Shown: in pieces, positions 26,201 to 35,200 of the stretch
Position numbering within the stretch: position 1 is the stretch's first letter
Layout of the letters: each line of letters opens with the position of its first letter
Assembly (NCBI GenBank): GCA_035771175.1
Contig: CM069590.1
Coordinates: forward strand, 58,783,683-58,847,682
Reading direction: 5' to 3'
DNA: 64,000 bases
DNA from: Paratinospora sagittata
Lineage: Eukaryota; Streptophyta; Magnoliopsida; Ranunculales; Menispermaceae
Translations under genes and position numbers: made by a program
The notes under the pieces: model-generated
Database searches by the model: none
The model's input: only the letters and a program-made list of their open reading frames with translations
Told to the model about the DNA's origin: nothing

Positions 26201-29200
26201 TATTTCATGAACTAAAAATTGGATATACTACTTATGTACTAAATATACTTAATTAAGCATGAACCATTTTGAACAAAAATAGTTAAGGATAGTAAATTAG
26301 CTAAAAAATAAGTGACTATTATTGCTTTTCTATTTATTGCTGTTTTTAACCTGTAGGTTTGGACCCAGTCTCACTGATCCAACAGGTGATGTGCAGTTCC
26401 CATTCTCCACACACTGAAAAAATTATGAGGCCACATTAAACCCTAGGGGTAGTCTCTAGAGAAAACGTTTTTTATACCTTTCATGGTGTGCTTGAACTAT
26501 AGATGCAGCAGCTCTAGTGAATATCTTCCATGATAGGAGTCTGTGCCCATGGTATCTTGTGCAAATGGACAATAAAATCCCATTACCAGTTTTTCAGGTC
26601 AGCCACTCTCAACCACTTTTGAAAGTAGCAAGCAAACCAGGTTTCTGGTCACCTTGCCAGGATTGCTCCTCTTCTAGGGGAAAGGATCTGGGCCCTAGAG
26701 GACATCCTTGTTCATTTTAGGAATTTAATCTATCAAGAAAAGAAGGTTCTTGGGGCAAAATGGCTTTGGAGGTTTATGAAGGAAGATGAGTCTCTTTGGG
26801 TAAAAGTTATTCAAAGCAAATTTGGGTGTATGAGTAATGGACAAGAATCAAGGAACACTTCACATGCCTCACATCGTAGTCCATGGAAATTTATTTCCAG
26901 CCTTTATCAGGCTTTCCTACCCCACATAACCCCCAAAGTTGGTAATGGACAAATTATTCAGTTTTGGGAAGATACGTGGTGTGGTGCTACCCCCTTTGCC
27001 ATCTCTTTCCCAAATCTTTATCGCCTATCTAGCTCTGCCAATAAACCTGTAGCCCATTTCCTGTCCCAAATCCCAGCTGATAACAATGAATCACCCACAT
27101 GGAACCTACACTTTCCTAGATCTGCCACAGACAGAGAAATTGCTGAGATTGCCCTATGCTTGCTACTCTTGACCAAGCTAGATTCTCCCCTTCGTCAGCT
27201 GACTGTTTCTTATGGTCTCTGGACAACACGGGTTCCTATTCTTGTAAATCATTCTTCACCTACCTCAACAATACCAATGATCCTATGTTGACGTCTCTAT
27301 GTCATCACATTTGGAAGGTCCCAATTCCAACAAAAATTCAAGTTTTTGGTTGGTTGGCTGCTATCAACAGATTATGTACTCAGGATTTGCTACAAAGACG
27401 TATGCCCCATTGAAGTATTTCTCCACATTGCTGTGCTCTATGTCTACAGGATCATGAGAATGTGGACCGTATTTTCTTCCGATGCGCCTACTCTTTGCAG
27501 GTTTGGCATCAGTGGGAGCATCTACTCCACGGGAAGTTTATTACCCCGGGCTCTTGTGAGAATTGTCTCAAATTCAATCATGCTGCTGGTTTCACAAGGA
27601 GAAGGAAATATATCTGTTGTATTGTTTCCTTTGCTGTCTTGTGGCCAATTTGGATAGAGAGAAATAATAGGATATTCAATGGGTTGTCGAGAGATGAAAT
27701 GCTTGTTTGGGAGTCTTCCAAGACCTTAGCTGTAGGTTGGATTAGCTCATGTAAGCTAGGTGTAGGTTATACTTTCTCTGAATGGTTTTGGACTTGGGAT
27801 GCTTTAATGTAAGGAGTTGCTGGATTGTTTGGGTGTGAGGGTTTCAGCAAGAGGTGGTTTTGCTGTGTCTGGTTGTGTTGAGCATTCCTTAGCTCAATGT
27901 CATATGTACTTATTTCCCCTATTAATATATCTTTCTCGTCTCTTCTCAAAAAAAAAAAAAATATTAGTCTTAGGGGTTTTTTTTTTTTTTAGTACATACC
28001 TTTATATTTTACTGTCTTTTCACTATTTCAATTTGCTCATTCAACTCAACTCAACTAAGCCTTTTCCCAACTAAATAGGGTCGGCAAAATAAACTATGAA
28101 CTTATGCTTTGCAACATGCTTATTTTTGCTCAACTTTGTCACCAGGCCAACCCCTTGGGATATAGTGACATAGTTACATAATAGTAAAAGGATATTGGAG
28201 AATCGGCATCATAAACTCTTAAGTATATAACTATCAAAATGCGAAATGTAAAAAAACATATAAATCGTAACATCATAAGTTCCAATTACTGTTATTGAAA
28301 GTAAAATAAGTTTTAATTAGAATTAGTAGTTAAAACTTTCAAGCAATTAAGTCAGCAATTATTACATTTATGTGAAATTGTTATTATGCTTCAATTGGCA
28401 TTAGTGGTAAGGGCCTCTTTGTAGGGCGAAGGGCTGTGGCCTGATGTCAGAGAAGGATATAACATATATGTGCATGGGTGCACCTTGTAGTCTTGTACCT
28501 GAACGCTAGTTCACCCGAGCCTCCTGTTTGGGCTGAAACCAGGCACCAGGGCTGCATCCTACCTAAAGGTACATTTTGGACATCGCTTGTGATCACTGGG
28601 TGTGACTAAGCTTGTCTAAGTATTCCAATCTGGAGAATTGTCAAACATGTAGATCTTTTAACGTCCAATAGTATCTTTTCTTATTTTTTGCTTGAATTTT
28701 TTATGCATTGATAGATCACACCTGCAAATTTCTGAGTTCAAGGTTTCATGCCCTTGCAGTTAGCTGAAGCAAAGACAACAGATGCATGGATAGATCACAC
28801 CTGCAAATGTCTGCAGGCAACTGTAGAATCATTAGTCCCTTCTGTGGATCTTTCTGAAGAGATTGTTAATTTCCTTGGAGCACAAGCAGAATTACTTCTC
28901 TATCTAGTCAAATATGTATGCAAAAGTGTTTCAGAGATGTCAAATAAGCAATTTTCTTTTCCTGTTTGTGTACTTGTCTTGAAAACCTCAGTTTCATGCC
29001 TCAGAGTTCTGAGTAGTATCTGGAATTCCAATTTTGGTCTCAAGACAACAATGAAACTCTTCCTTATGTTGCTTCTCACAACAGCAGAATTCTGTCACTC
29101 CTGTCCAGATACCGAAGAAAAACGAGATGCAGAATCTGCTGAAGCCCTTGCTGAGATTCCTCGTCTGAGTCTGGGGCTATTACCCATTCTTTGCAACTGC

Positions 29201-31147
29201 ATAGAAACTGCTGAATATTGCACCCTTTCACTAGCTACGATGGATTTAATACTGAGAGGTTTCTTGATCTCTAACACCTGGTTGCCCATCCTAAAGAAGC
29301 ATCTGAAACTGCAGCTTGTTACTCAGAAGCTTCAAGAAAAAAAATATTTTACCTCAGCTCCCATAATTTTGAAGTTTCTTTTGACCCTTGCACGAGTTAG
29401 AGGAGGAGCTGAGATGCTTGAAACGGCTAGGTTTTTCTCCTACCTGAAGGCATTGTTTGATCTCGTACCGGACAATAAAAATCATTCATTAAATATTGAA
29501 GAAGAGAGCAGTCTTTCCTCATTTAGCAAAGATGAAAAACCTCAATGCATATGGGGACTTGGGTTAGCTGTAGTTACAGCAGTGATCTCTTCTCTGGGGG
29601 ACAGTTCTTCATGTATTGATATTGTGGACAATGTGATTCTTTACTTCTTTTCTGAGAAATCTCATTTAGTGTTTTATCATCTCAGTCCACCAGACATTCC
29701 ATCAGATGATCATGACAAAAAAAGGGCCCGTGTTCTGAAGACACGAACTTCTCTTACCGCCTTGAGAGAAATTGAGCACACTCTCATGCTAATCTGTGTG
29801 CTTGCGAAACGTCAGAAATCATGGGCTAAGGCCATGAAAGAAATGGATTCGCAGCTAAGGGAGAGAAGCATTCATCTTTTAGCTTTTATCAGTCGGGGCT
29901 CTCAACGCATTGGTGATTCACCAAGTAGGACTGCACCTCTCTTGTGTACTCCTATTCTTAAAGAGGAGGTTGAGTTAAACAGACGGCCTTCATTCATTAA
30001 CAGCAAGCATGGATGGTTTGCTCTTTCACCTCTTGTTTCCTTGTCTAAAACTAAAGCCTCTCCTGTCTCAAGCACAGCATTAATTTCCAAGGATCAGAAA
30101 AGTGATAGCACTAATTTGGCTTCAAAGACCTTTTTATCTGATGTTGCTGCAATTCAGATATATAGAATCGCTTTTCTTCTCCTGAAATTTCTATGTTTGC
30201 AAGCGAAAGAAGCAGCTAGAAGGGCAGAGGAGGTTGGGTTTATTGATCTTGCACATTTTCCTGAGCTTCCCATGCCTGAAATTCTGCATGGCTTGCAGGT
30301 AAAGTAATAAAACACATCTTTTAGCAACAGATTCTATTTGCTAAATTATTGGGCTTAAAGGTTTTAGAATTGACCTAGAGATTCAATCTGCCCAAATATA
30401 TTTTCTACCATATTTTCTACCAGAGTTAAACACCACACACCTTTTAGATAGCCCTGAACAGGTTCGCTAAATTACACTGCTTATAATAGGCTGGGAAAAG
30501 TATAACAGAACAGAAACTTGCAACTGCTAATTGAATGTCTTGGCTTTATCTCAATATAGACATAGAAAAAACCACTTCTATTACTTAGATGCTATGTTAT
30601 ATTTTGGATGCAGGATCAGGCTATTGCTATTGTTACTGAGCTGTGTGAAGCAAACAAGTCAGAGCAGATTCAGCCTGAAGTTAAGAATGTGTGTTTTTTG
30701 CTGTTGCAAATTATGGAGAAGGCGTTGTTCTTGGAACTGTGTGTGTCACAGATTTGTGGGATAAGACCTGTATTGGGTCGTGTCGAGGATTTCTCGAAGG
30801 AGATCAAAATGTTGATTGAAGGTACTGATGCTTTTACTGTACTAATAAGTGTGGGTTCTTTGGATGCTGCATTCACAGATATTATGCTTATTTTCATTGT
30901 TTTGCCACTTGATTTGGATTACTTACATGAATATATTTATGAAGGAATATGGGACTGAAAATTTTTCTTTCTTCTCAGCAATTGATAGCATTTATTGGTT
31001 TGTTGGAGTTGACTAACATTGCTGTTTTTTCCTTTCTTTTTTGTAGGGGTGGAGAAGCATGCATTTCTGAGAGCATCCATAAAGTCTTTGAAACAGATTA
31101 TATCATTTGTGTATCCTGGTTTGTTGCAAACTGAGAATTTCTTGTGA
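1..31147 (+). CDS. NUP188: NUP188-type nucleoporin (DUF3414), 5'-partial, many exons
   Basis: Large scaffold nucleoporin of the inner ring of the nuclear pore. Exons recognised, all in one continuous frame: 2507-2560, 2707-2817, 4807-4905, 7070-7188, 7998-8146, 16031-16174, 16308-16415, 17621-17731, 19575-19682, 19781-19891, 21663-21826, 21950-22424, 23903-24010, 24183-24241, 25533-25917, 28760-30298, 30614-30821, 31047-31147 (TGA). They total about 1380 codons, all helical and leucine-rich with no enzyme motifs, as expected of an alpha-solenoid. Plant NUP188 is roughly 1950 residues, so the N-terminal third lies before the window. A short open frame at 3-55 may be the end of an earlier exon, but it runs into repeat sequence and is unsure. 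The intron after 7188 starts with GC rather than GT. Introns carry many mobile elements; the largest, 8147-16030, holds a copia nest. Family naming rests on recognition of the long C-terminal exon; exon borders are inferred by eye. Confidence 0.83.
70..2215. repeat. Intronic tandem duplication of an AT-rich unit, second copy interrupted
   Basis: Two diverged direct copies of a unit of about 550 bases lie side by side. The first runs from about 110 to 655. The second runs from about 700 to 2215 and aligns with the first only if the 964-base insertion at 976-1939 is removed. Shared landmarks are the 'gggctntttgaga' segment (about 149 and 730), the 'tatagcttaa' segment (229 and 829), and the 'gagtgtaaaatg' segment (476 and 2069). 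Borders are approximate. The unit ends carry the GCCTAGG/GCCTTGG-type motifs also seen elsewhere in the window. Confidence 0.6.
976..1939. mobile_element. Foldback / Mutator-like non-autonomous element with internal palindromic minisatellite
   Basis: The ends are imperfect inverted repeats (gagggctactagttgaac at the left against gagggtcgctatttaaac in the reverse complement of the right end) and are flanked by an 8-base direct repeat 'ttcttttt' at 968-975 and 1940-1947. The arms continue as a weak inverted repeat through the whole element: the segment around 1270-1495 is complementary to about 1500-1650. The arms contain palindromic GGTTCGGCC...GGCCGAACC units, about three in tandem on the left arm (1310-1415) and one on the right (1570-1615). 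It encodes no protein. Removing it restores alignment of the two flanking repeat copies, which supports it being an insertion. Assignment to Mutator-like rather than another TIR superfamily is a guess from the target-site length and arm size. Confidence 0.65.
3661..4325 (+). mobile_element. 5'-truncated L1-type LINE fragment (zf-RVT end) with poly(A)
   Basis: Degenerate C-terminal end of a plant L1-type reverse transcriptase protein. In broken frames it shows the 'GDALQCRMPN' and 'HWCFPC' zinc-binding zf-RVT region, then 'VWKERNGRVF', with frameshifts. It ends in a run of A at 4308-4326. It is bounded by an 18-19 base direct repeat with one mismatch (acattgttgactgtccttt at 3642-3660; matching copy 4326-4343), the signature of target-primed reverse transcription. 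It sits in the NUP188 intron 2818-4806. Confidence 0.8.
5366..6170 (+). repeat. Dispersed repeat family, copy A (GCCTTGAGGC-rich head)
   Basis: The repeat begins near 'cattgtttt' and has a head with many GCCTTGAGGC/AGGCGTATGCCT palindromes, then a long AT-rich body ending near 'catatacaaaactagtt'. A second copy in opposite orientation lies at about 20810-21440, and the two match along most of their length. No coding capacity is seen. It could be a MITE or a solo piece of a larger element; the ends are not precise enough to classify. Confidence 0.6.
6171..7069. other. NUP188 intron remainder with MITE-like fragments
   Basis: Non-coding. At 6310-6420 there is a block built of 'gactcgggta', 'gtgtcggacacg' and 'gtccgact' motifs resembling a common plant dispersed repeat. 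At about 6590-6775 a block with 'cggttggg' and 'ggttggttttggttgg' ends in 'gtgctcaccccta', which looks like one terminus of a hAT-type MITE; the matching other terminus is not clear. 6963-6985 is a CT microsatellite. Confidence 0.35.
7423..7625. repeat. Short repeat with TTGTCAAGGCA / GCCTTGGCA motifs
   Basis: An intronic block starting 'tgttgtcaaggcatta' and ending with 'gcattgcctgaatgcctt'. Its internal 'ataatttgtaaaaaca' resembles the block at 57810-58285 and, more loosely, 51290-51385, suggesting one family. Termini and target duplication are not resolved. Confidence 0.35.
8187..8284. repeat. Compound (CT)n-(CTCA)n-(CA)n microsatellite
   Basis: Nearly uninterrupted CT repeats to about 8249, then CTCA/CACT units, then CA repeats. 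It lies about 40 bases into the intron that follows NUP188 exon 7998-8146, and makes a pyrimidine-rich tract just inside the 5' splice site. Confidence 0.95.
8988..9247 (-). repeat. Copia LTR (3' LTR in element orientation)
   Basis: 260 bases, near-identical to 15431-15692. The inner terminal dinucleotide has mutated (TA where the other copy has CA). It contains a 'catataaataga' TATA-like segment at about 9110-9122 when read on the plus strand. Confidence 0.93.
9248..9260 (-). other. Polypurine tract of the copia element
   Basis: On the minus strand the bases directly before the 3' LTR read TTGAGGGAAAG, a typical plus-strand priming tract of plant copia elements. Confidence 0.8.
9348..9842 (-). 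pseudogene. Copia RNase H domain
   Basis: 164-codon open frame. It contains 'AYADSNYVGS', 'RKSTTGYCTF', 'SAEAEFRAM', 'LYCDNKS' and 'KHIEIDRHFI', the diagnostic run of Ty1/copia RNase H motifs with the acidic catalytic residues. It is separated from the RT frame by a stop near 9917. Confidence 0.93.
9918..10378 (-). pseudogene. Copia reverse transcriptase, C-terminal part
   Basis: Begins with the 'KTLYGFKQPPRAWF' motif and contains the catalytic 'YVDDI' box and 'KYFLGIEV'. It is the direct continuation of the RT at 12733-13381. The two were separated by the LINE insertion at 10379-12719, with the 13-base target sequence now present on both sides. Confidence 0.93.
11306..11584 (+). pseudogene. 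Gene-like open frame inside the MULE, unrecognised
   Basis: 92 codons starting directly after the left TIR. The first 45 residues are rich in Ser, Asn, Lys and Arg and poor in acids, resembling an organelle-targeting presequence. The frame ends without a recognisable domain. The base composition is less AT-biased than the flanks. It is probably a captured host exon fragment, but I do not recognise the donor and chance is possible for a frame this short. Confidence 0.35.
11983..12050 (+). promoter_or_regulatory. Promoter-like segment inside the MULE
   Basis: A TATAAATA box at 11983-11990 is followed by a GA-rich leader and an ATG at 12051. Another 'atataagcccgcg' TATA-like site lies at about 11894. 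The arrangement looks like a captured core promoter and 5' leader. No expression evidence is available from sequence alone. Confidence 0.4.
12051..12110 (+). pseudogene. Short captured 5' coding end (19 codons), candidate
   Basis: ATG at 12051 with 19 codons, basic at the start (MESRWRRTAAKK), stopping just before the poly-A-like tract that begins the right inverted repeat. Its placement 60 bases downstream of a TATA box suggests the start of a captured gene cut short by the element border. It is too short for a family assignment. Confidence 0.25.
12733..13381 (-). pseudogene. Copia reverse transcriptase, N-terminal part
   Basis: Contains 'EKWKQAMNVKMEAL', 'TWELVDLP', 'CKWVYTVKYKADWSLDRYKA', 'RLVAKGYTQ', 'DYQETFAPVAKM' and 'NAFLHGNLEE', the canonical start of the copia RT (RVT_2). 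It ends at 'GITDKVCK', where the LINE interrupts it. The open frame runs on into LINE sequence by chance. Confidence 0.95.
13708..14607 (-). pseudogene. Copia integrase, frameshifted
   Basis: Three overlapping frames together give the integrase: 'HHRLGHPSFRTL' and 'CEVCEVAKH' of the HHCC zinc domain (14450-14330), then 'DLIHSDIW', 'FVSFIDDCTRVSWIF', 'FRSNNARDYF' and 'HTPQQHGVAERKNGHLL' of the rve core. At least two frameshifts (about 14200 and 13930) break it. Confidence 0.92.
14621..15037 (-). pseudogene. Copia gag remnant and protease
   Basis: A 138-codon frame with 'SWIIDSGAIDHMT' (aspartic protease active site DSGA) and 'LRNVLHVPKLSTNLLSI'. Only a short piece upstream could be gag, and no CCHC knuckle is seen, so most of gag has been lost. 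Confidence 0.88.
15060..15412 (-). repeat. Copia leader with degenerate GGCAATGAAGGCCGAA repeats
   Basis: Between the protease frame and the primer-binding site the plus strand shows at least four spaced copies of a motif close to 'ggcaatgaaggccgaa' (about 15105, 15137, 15312 and 15374). They make up an untranslated leader in place of gag. Confidence 0.6.
15413..15430 (-). other. tRNA-Met primer-binding site of the copia element
   Basis: On the minus strand the bases right after the 5' LTR read TGATATCAGAGC, one base off the TGGTATCAGAGC complementary to plant initiator tRNA-Met. Confidence 0.88.
15431..15692 (-). repeat. Copia LTR (5' LTR in element orientation)
   Basis: 262 bases with intact TG...CA ends. 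It pairs with 8988-9247 and is followed by the target duplication 'aaaac' at 15693-15697. Confidence 0.94.
16937..17310 (+). mobile_element. RTE-type LINE 3' remnant
   Basis: Frames give 'KDKVRNEHIQAMVGIAPI', 'KMRENRLK', then after shifts 'ITWMEIIKKDL' and 'LDRAEWKK', the highly recurrent C-terminal end of plant RTE reverse transcriptase. It ends with 'gcttagttgagttgag', the usual RTE tail. It lies in the NUP188 intron 16416-17620 and is preceded by a GCCTTGGGCC-rich block at 16860-16950. Confidence 0.8.
17732..19574. other. NUP188 intron without a gene
   Basis: AT-rich intron. 18930-18960 and 19160-19200 carry short 'acatacat' and 'cacacacatg' repeats. 19250-19420 is a distinctly GC-richer block with 'gtaggattcgaccc', loosely like a B-box, and could be an old SINE. 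I see no coding exon. Confidence 0.5.
20633..20760 (+). repeat. SINE-like 3' segment
   Basis: The run 'taagactgcttacaatag', then 'ggtctaacccttccctagg' and 'accccgtgtaggtgggaact', followed by 'gcatcaagcaac', is close to the conserved 3' half of a widespread plant SINE family (Au-like, from memory). It is preceded by a GT repeat and adjoins repeat copy B. The tRNA-like 5' half was not identified. Confidence 0.45.
20810..21440 (-). repeat. Dispersed repeat family, copy B (inverted relative to 5366-6170)
   Basis: The reverse complement matches copy A from the 'cattgtttt' start (21425-21435) through the GCCTTGA-rich head (21300-21425) to 'catatacaaaactagtt' (about 20820-20837). The two copies lie in different introns of the same gene in opposite orientation. 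Confidence 0.6.
22425..23902. other. NUP188 intron without a gene
   Basis: T-rich intron with a TG microsatellite at 22843-22860. No exon, element terminus or coding remnant was recognised. Confidence 0.6.
24691..24843. repeat. Tandem duplication, period 79
   Basis: Two adjacent copies of a unit of about 79 bases start at 24691 and 24770, each containing 'gatatnnactgttaaaa', 'aaaggag' and 'gtcatgc'. They differ at roughly ten positions. They lie in the intron between exons 24183-24241 and 25533-25917. Confidence 0.75.
25190..25440. repeat. Local duplicated blocks near an acceptor
   Basis: 'cattcctccacattctc' occurs at about 25194 and 25412, with a close copy at about 25366. 'tgtatggtgaactc' occurs twice (about 25267 and 25327), each preceded by 'gtgtaggt'. 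The sequence is pyrimidine-rich and lies within 350 bases of the exon starting at 25533. Confidence 0.6.
26517..27961 (+). mobile_element. L1-type LINE 3' fragment with poly(A)
   Basis: Interrupted frames give the C-terminal part of a plant LINE ORF2: 'KWLWRFMKEDESLWVKVI', 'VGNGQIIQFWEDTWCG', 'FSPSSADCFLWSLDNTGSYS', 'IWKVPIPTKIQVFGWLAA', the zf-RVT region 'QDLLQRRMPH...CCALC...DRIFFRC', and 'LWPIWIERNNRIFNG'. It ends in a 13-base A run at 27949-27961. Frameshifts lie near 27160, 27240 and 27410. No clear target duplication was found, so the 5' limit is approximate. It lies inside NUP188 intron 25918-28759. Confidence 0.85.
28035..28090 (-). mobile_element. RTE-type LINE 3' tail fragment
   Basis: The reverse complement reads 'tttagttgggaaaaggc' then 'ttagttgagttgag', the same 3' terminus seen at the end of the RTE remnant 16937-17310. 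Only the tail is recognisable. Confidence 0.55.
28390..28600 (+). repeat. Possible degenerate SINE
   Basis: 'ttggcattagtggtaaggg' at about 28394 resembles a tRNA-type A box, and the following 180 bases are GC-richer than the surroundings, with 'gcaccttgtagtcttgtacc' and 'cacccgagcctcctg'. No convincing B box or A-tail was found. Confidence 0.25.
28703..28813. repeat. 32-base direct repeat spanning an intron-exon border
   Basis: The 32 bases at 28703-28734 recur with two mismatches at 28782-28813. The first copy is in the intron; the second is inside the exon that begins at 28760. Both contain 'atagatcacacctgcaaat'. Confidence 0.85.
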
Positions 31148-32223
31148 TCTACTATTTTTAGATTTCAACTTGTACACAAACTAGAACTTGTAAACACTTG
31201 TTTTTAAAGTAAAGGAATGATGACAACTGTTCTTCCAACAAAAACAAGTTGATTGATTGTTAAACTAGCAGAGCATGGATATATTTGTGTAGGCCCCAGT
31301 GGCTTATGTAACTAAATAAGTAACCCAAAGGTAATTTTTGATGATTTATGATGTGTAACTTTCAAGATGTAGACAATCATGGATCACTGTGAGAGGGATT
31401 CATTTTGTTCCTCTTATAAAATAAAATCTTGGCGGTTCTTAGAAACGCAAAGAACCAACCTGAACTGAACCTCCCAACTTTTGTGCAAACAAAAGAAAGT
31501 TGATGCATGAAAGGTGAAAGTGGTTAATTTATGACAGGTTCTTGGTCCTTTTACCCTTTTGTTGTTCCATGATTAGTTAGGTCCATGATGCTTGTAAGAA
31601 ATATAGCTAGATTTTTCTTTTTCTTTTTTTCTGATTTCCCCGAAGTATCTTTACACCTTTCGGGTATGAAACTAATTCTCGTTTGAGGCACAACTGAAAT
31701 GATAGACTTTTTCCAACAATGACATCTTTAAAAATCAAATTTAAAATTTCTATACAAGAACGGCCTTGGACTCAACCTGTTATTCATTGAGCCAACATAA
31801 CTAAGTTTATTGGCAGGATGACAAGTCACTTGTCCAAAGATAAATAAAAGAAAAGAAAAGAAAATTGGAAAAAGTGGGGAAGTAATTGGCTATTTTTCCT
31901 ATTTTGAACTATATTTAATACATTTGATTCTTATAGCTTCACAGCAGGTTGCAATGTCTCAAATTGGTCGCCAAACTAGTTGAAATGAGACTCCTTGAAG
32001 TCAAGGACTTAATTGGCCCTTGACTAGACACTACAGAAACACCATAATTGTTGAGAATGATTTTCTCATCATAAGCAGCAAAGCAACTTCCCAATGGTAT
32101 GATGCCCAGGCAACGCCAAATCTCGTTTCTTATTTGTTGCATGGCAAATTATCTACCCATCTGTAGTGCACCAGTTGAGTGCTCTAATAAGAGGCCCGGA
32201 ACTCGAGTGAAGAACTCCATATT
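31148..32223. other. Convergent intergenic region between NUP188 and LIN
   Basis: It holds the NUP188 3' UTR (left) and the LIN 3' UTR (right, minus strand). 'ataaaataaaat' at about 31418 could serve polyadenylation. No further gene is seen. A 'gggtatgaaactaattctc' stretch and other unique sequence fill the rest. Confidence 0.6.
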
Positions 32224-35200
32224 TCAATCCATAACCCAACCCTGCATGCAAAAGATGGAAAGGAGCTGAAATAGCTATCACAAATATCTTTTGACTGTTA
32301 ATGTTCTGTGCATGAGGGCTTATGGTCATACCTGAATCTTGCCATCGGCAGAACCAGCAAAGAGCGTCTCTCCATCAGAATCAAAGGTCAAGGATGTGAT
32401 TTTTGTGTTCCCCCCACCTCCCATTTTGATGGAGGCGACTCTTGTGAACCGTTCTCTTATATACACTTCAATGATCCCACATTTTGTTCCCGCAAATACA
32501 AAGTCATTGTTGACGGCTATGCAGTGGACGTCGAATCCTGTTGGCAACGACCCAATAACCGCCTTCGTTGAGAGTGAGAACACCTTCAATGCAAATTGTT
32601 TTCTTTTAGTTTTGAGCTAACAATTCCTCATGAATTCTACAGGAAATAAAGAAAGACAATGGGAGAACAGAGAGAAAGAGAGGTAGACAGGAACCTTTGC
32701 TGCTATTCCATCAACTGAAGATCCACCGGCATAGAGAAAATTGTCACAAATGGTTAATGCATATATGGTCTGTTTCCCCAGCAGTTTTCTTGTCCCGGAG
32801 AAGAATGTACTTGACGTGCACTTTCCCAAATCCACCTCCTACCAACCATTCCAACGGTTATTCCAACAGAAAACTACTCACCAAATAAAATTTTCCTGTT
32901 ACTTGGGCAATAATTTGCTTGCACGTAATATTGCAAACATAAAGGGCAGAATGATCCATGATACCTGGATATTGTAACCAGTGCATCCACAGTATAATTT
33001 ATCACGGGTCATGGCGAGACACTTGACATATTTATTGAAGTTTATATGCTTTGGAACTCCGCTCCAGTTATAGACCTACAATCCCAAACAATCAAGAAAG
33101 ATCTTTTAATTCTAGAAATTAGTGTTTTCTTGTAGTCATTCATAAAGCTTCCAGATAACTGACAGTTAACCTTGACTCCAGTTCCTTGAGAAGCGAAGCA
33201 CGCGAAGCTGATGTTGGCTACTAACTCTTGTACAGCCTCTTTTACATCATGAACCTGGATGCATTGGATTTCTTCTGATTTGATTGTCCAAACCTGCAAT
33301 TAGAAAGAAAAAAGGCATTATTTGAAAGTTTGGGCGATGTGTCACTAACATAGTTTGTAGAGAATACCACAATAATGTAAATGAGAAACAAAATCCTAAT
33401 TATATGACTGGAGTAGCTCATTTTATTTCAATTACTTATGATGCAGTCCAAACCTCCTCCCATACCAAACTTTCCTATTATGCCTAAGTGAAACTAATTA
33501 TCTAAATCATGTCTCATACACTGCATGAAATATTCTGCACATTTTATGCTCGATCACCCTTTTCTCAAGCTCATTGGAATTGAAAAGTATCTTGATGTTG
33601 AAAGTTGCTTGAAAAGCTAAAATTGATCTGAGAATTAATCCTGACGCTTCAGGAGACCAAAATAAAATTGGTATAAACCAATAAGACACGTGCTTTTACA
33701 TGGTGACTGGCTATGCATCAAGACTTACACGAATTGTTTTGTCTAGCGACCCACTGTATAACTTGTCACCTGAAGTTGGAATGAAAAGGCACGTTACCGA
33801 CTTGGTATGCTCACGAACTTCTTGAATCAATCTTAACATCCTCTTCCCAGCATCCCACACCTAGATACAAAACAATAAGATAATTCCTCTAACAAATTTA
33901 TATCTAATCGGCAACATTGTTGTATCTGGTGAATAGATGCTTGCAATAATCTCTTTCATGACATTGGTATAACACAAAATCAAGGGAGAGAAAGAGAGGC
34001 TAGAGATTTACACTATACCTTTATACTCCCATCAGAATGGCTGCTAAAAACCCGACTGTTAAAATGTACCAAGGACAGAACTTCCCCATTATTACCTAAA
34101 TCTATCTCAGTTGCCTCAGCACACGACCACAGATCTACCTGAAATAGTTAAGACAACACAACTCAAGAATCAGTTGATCTATTTTGTAGGGATCGAGAAA
34201 ATGCATTGTTGTCCACTCACTGCATTAACAGAAGATAAGTTCATGAGAGCTTTCAGTATGTCTGCAACCACCACTGAGCTCCTTTTAAGCTTCCTCAAGG
34301 ATTTGCATATGCTTTTTGCATACGTTCCAAGTTCTTTAAGTGCTTCTGGGAACATTAATACATGAATCAATATATGCTTGTATAGATGAGAACAAAAAAT
34401 TGTTCAATGCTCACTCGAAAATTAGTTTTTTGCACATTGAATTCCGTTACCCTGATCATTAATGAAGCTTTTCAAAGAAAGGGTCGCAAGAACCTTCTCC
34501 TCTAGGTTTCTGGATGATTGGAGAACATTTATAAATTGGCCAAGTAAGCAATTCCGTGCGGTATCTCTTGCACCAGTATTAGGCAGATAAGTGAGCATGT
34601 GTGTGAGCCATGTAGCAATGACAAGGCACGATTTTGCCATCTCCAAAGAGTTGCTCGTAAGGCATTCTTCTAAAGCTTTGAAAATAGATCCATGTTCATG
34701 GTTGCATAGAAAAAATGTGACACGCTTTTCCCAAGAAATCACTGCCTTCTCTTCAGCTTCCTGTTTTAATATGTTAGTCAACAAAGGAGAGAGTTTGGAA
34801 AGACCAAAAAACGCAAAATGGACTGAATATGTTTTTATTACCAACGATTCTCTCAGTTCATGTTCCTGTACTTTCAGTTTATCTGCCTTCATTAAAGTAT
34901 TGTAAGGCTGATCAAATCCTGCAATTTTGAGTAGCCAGGCTTCAGTAAGAGAGTCTCCAGAGACAGTAAAATGCCCAGATAAAGACCCAAGTACATCTAG
35001 AGCCATGCGTTGAGAAATAGGGAACTCCTTTTTACGAAGTGCTTCAATTAGTGCCTCTATAGCTTCTTCCCTGTAAATGCTCATCTTACGAGGTTCAACC
35101 TGAAAATGCAATTGTAGGGATCTGTAATTAGAAGGTGCGATGGACTGACTTGCAATTGAAAAATGCAGTTCTATTTATTGCTGCTCTTGAAGAAGAAAAT

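Noticed and set aside
28691..28813. Equal 79-base spacing of two separate duplications (24691/24770 and 28703/28782)
   Set aside because: The sequences are unrelated; the equal spacing is most likely coincidence.
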